13,641 nucleotides of DNA from Rhodospirillaceae bacterium (GTDB taxonomy: Bacteria; Pseudomonadota; Alphaproteobacteria; MPNO01; UBA2964): NCBI GenBank assembly GCA_018660305.1, contig JABJKO010000053.1, positions 1 to 13,641 on the forward strand. The letters are read 5' to 3'. Shown here in pieces: positions 12,692 through 13,641 of the stretch. Below the pieces are notes generated by a model. It saw only the letters and a list, made by a program, of their open reading frames with translations, searched no databases and was not told the origin of the DNA. A program made the translations under genes and the position numbers. Positions within the stretch are counted from its first letter, which is position 1; every line of letters starts with the position of its first letter.

Positions 12692-13288
12692 TTAATTTGA
12701 TAGGCACCACCGATTGAAGTCGTCCATATTATCAATGTCGTCGAGCTCACCTAATAACGCAATTCGCCTATGGGGCCTGTTAGCCAAGGTCTGTGCCAAC
12801 GCTTTGGGGCTCGACCAGATTACGTTCCGGAACAGCCCGCGCACCATCTCGGCATTGCGCGCGCCAACCAGCCAGTAACCGCCATCAGTTGCCGGACCGA
12901 AGACAAGATCGCTGCTTCCGAGCGCCTCGAACGCCTGGTTGAGATGGTGCCGGTCCAAGTCGGGAATATCGCTGCCGATGAGCACCACCGGCCGGTTTGG
13001 AAACCGTAAAATTGCCCGCTCCATGCGATGCCCGAGATCGCCGTGACGCTGTGGGAAGCGCGCCAGATTCTGCGTCCAGTATCGGCCCTGTGTCGCCGCC
13101 CGGTCCGGCGTGACCGCGAGATGCACCTCCCACCTCGGGTCGGCGCCAATCCGCCGGAGAAGCGCGCGGGATGTATCTACATAGAATCGTCGTGCGCCGA
13201 CCATACCGATCCCGGCGGCGAGACGGCGTTTCACCGTGCCAAGCTCTGGTGCCCGCAAAAAGACGATGACCACAGGCCGGGGTTTCAC
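12692..13288 (-). CDS. TIGR04282/DUF2064-type glycosyltransferase (rSAM/selenodomain-associated transferase 1)
   Basis: A 198-residue cytoplasmic protein with a nucleotide-diphospho-sugar transferase-like fold. Family motifs: F-L-R-A-P-E-L-G-T-V-K-R-R-L (10-23, where the family usually has P-x-G-x-V-K-T-R-L), G-D-L-G-H-R-M (83-89), G-S-D-I-P-D-L-D (105-112), and D-L-V-F-G-P-A-T-D-G-G-Y-W-L-V-G (127-142). The start is GTG at 13288. It overlaps the stop codon of the upstream partner by 4 nt (GTGA), so the two are translationally coupled. In other genomes this pair goes with a radical-SAM/selenodomain protein, in some cases of the arsenosugar pathway; the acceptor here is unknown. Confidence 0.85.
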   Translation of the reverse strand: MKPRPVVIVFLRAPELGTVKRRLAAGIGMVGARRFYVDTSRALLRRIGADPRWEVHLAVTPDRAATQGRYWTQNLARFPQRHGDLGHRMERAILRFPNRPVVLIGSDIPDLDRHHLNQAFEALGSSDLVFGPATDGGYWLVGARNAEMVRGLFRNVIWSSPKALAQTLANRPHRRIALLGELDDIDNMDDFNRWCLSN

Positions 13289-13641
13289 GGTCGTACCCCA
13301 TAGAGCCGCACGATCCGATGGGGGGGCACGCCAAGCCGGTACAGCGCCAGACAGAGCAGATTGCGCAAAGAACGCACCAGATAGCCTGACTTCTGATAGC
13401 GGATTGCCGACGTCACGGCCCAGCTCTTCAGCATCACCAGCCGCGCCCGGCCGATCCGGCGCATGATGTCCACGTCCTCAAATAGGGGTATCGCCTTAAA
13501 GCCGCCAATCTCCTCATAAAGCACGCGGGAGATCAACAAGCCCTGGTCACCGTAGGGCAGAGCCAAAACCCGGCACCGCCAGGCGACCATCGCCTCAAGC
13601 CGCCGCGCTCCCGGCGATTCATGGTCGAGACCGAAACGAAA
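13285..13641 (-). CDS. TIGR04283-type family 2 glycosyltransferase (rSAM/selenodomain-associated transferase 2), 5' truncated
   Basis: The C-terminal 118 residues of a GT2 enzyme. The frame is open to the right edge, so the start is outside. Visible signatures are F-R-F-G-L-D near the edge, L-P-Y-G-D-Q-G-L-L-I-S-R, the G-G-F segment with P-L-F-E-D-V-D-I-M-R-R (the ED acceptor/base motif of GT2 enzymes), S-A-I-R-Y-Q-K-S-G-Y, and the C-terminal L-Y-R-L-G-V-P-P. This is the set seen in the transferase-2 family that partners TIGR04282. The stop overlaps the GTG start of the next gene. Confidence 0.85.
   Translation of the reverse strand, partial: FRFGLDHESPGARRLEAMVAWRCRVLALPYGDQGLLISRVLYEEIGGFKAIPLFEDVDIMRRIGRARLVMLKSWAVTSAIRYQKSGYLVRSLRNLLCLALYRLGVPPHRIVRLYGVRP

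Noticed and set aside
1..13641. CRISPR array, insertion sequence, prophage or integrase
   Set aside because: No regularly spaced repeats, transposase, integrase or terminal inverted repeats were seen on either strand.

Overview
The window reads as ordinary GC-rich alphaproteobacterial chromosome. The indications are the alphaproteobacterial-type short N-terminal motif (W-x-V-x-G-V ... G-E-W-L) shared by three genes, a PodJ-like Sel1/peptidoglycan-binding membrane protein, the neighbourhood ETF-QO / TPR lipoprotein / ispE / uracil-DNA glycosylase / lytic transglycosylase, and the codon use. I cannot place it below class with confidence; a free-living Rhodospirillales-like lineage would fit.

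Layout, left to right. (1) 1-442: 3' part of a glycine-betaine/osmoprotectant-type ABC permease (+), cut by the window edge. (2) 458-797: a TusA-family sulfur carrier gene and, upstream of it on the same minus strand, a tRNA-Gln(UUG) with its own promoter. (3) 958-3734: three consecutive plus-strand genes that all begin with the same roughly 35-residue motif. The first two are small soluble proteins with helical tails. The third is a bitopic membrane protein with an acidic linker, one TM helix, four Sel1 repeats and a peptidoglycan-binding domain. (4) 3739-8228, minus strand: ETF-ubiquinone oxidoreductase, then a TPR lipoprotein, then ispE. The lipoprotein and ispE are closely spaced and probably cotranscribed. 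(5) 8316-11576, plus strand: a uracil-DNA glycosylase lacking two of the four iron-sulfur cysteines of family 4, a periplasmic lytic transglycosylase with a forced TTG start, and moaB overlapping the transglycosylase 3' end. (6) 11577-12649: an AT-rich block with a perfect sigma-54 promoter, two direct-repeat upstream elements 52 bp apart, an IHF-like site, dyads and a hairpin-rich leader of about 235 nt, ahead of a SAM-dependent methyltransferase gene. (7) 12692-13641, minus strand: a coupled pair of transferases of the 'rSAM/selenodomain-associated transferase 1 and 2' type; the second runs off the right edge.

The part most worth follow-up is region 6. It has a complete sigma-54 promoter layout (paired activator-like sites, IHF bend site, -24/-12 box) followed by a structured untranslated leader, controlling one methyltransferase of unknown substrate. 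Second is the tandem trio in region 3: its shared N-terminal motif has the pattern of a ribbon-helix-helix unit and may let the small proteins pair with the cytoplasmic tail of the membrane-anchored Sel1 protein. The rest is conserved housekeeping: isoprenoid precursor synthesis, electron transfer from flavoprotein to quinone, uracil repair, wall turnover and molybdenum cofactor synthesis.
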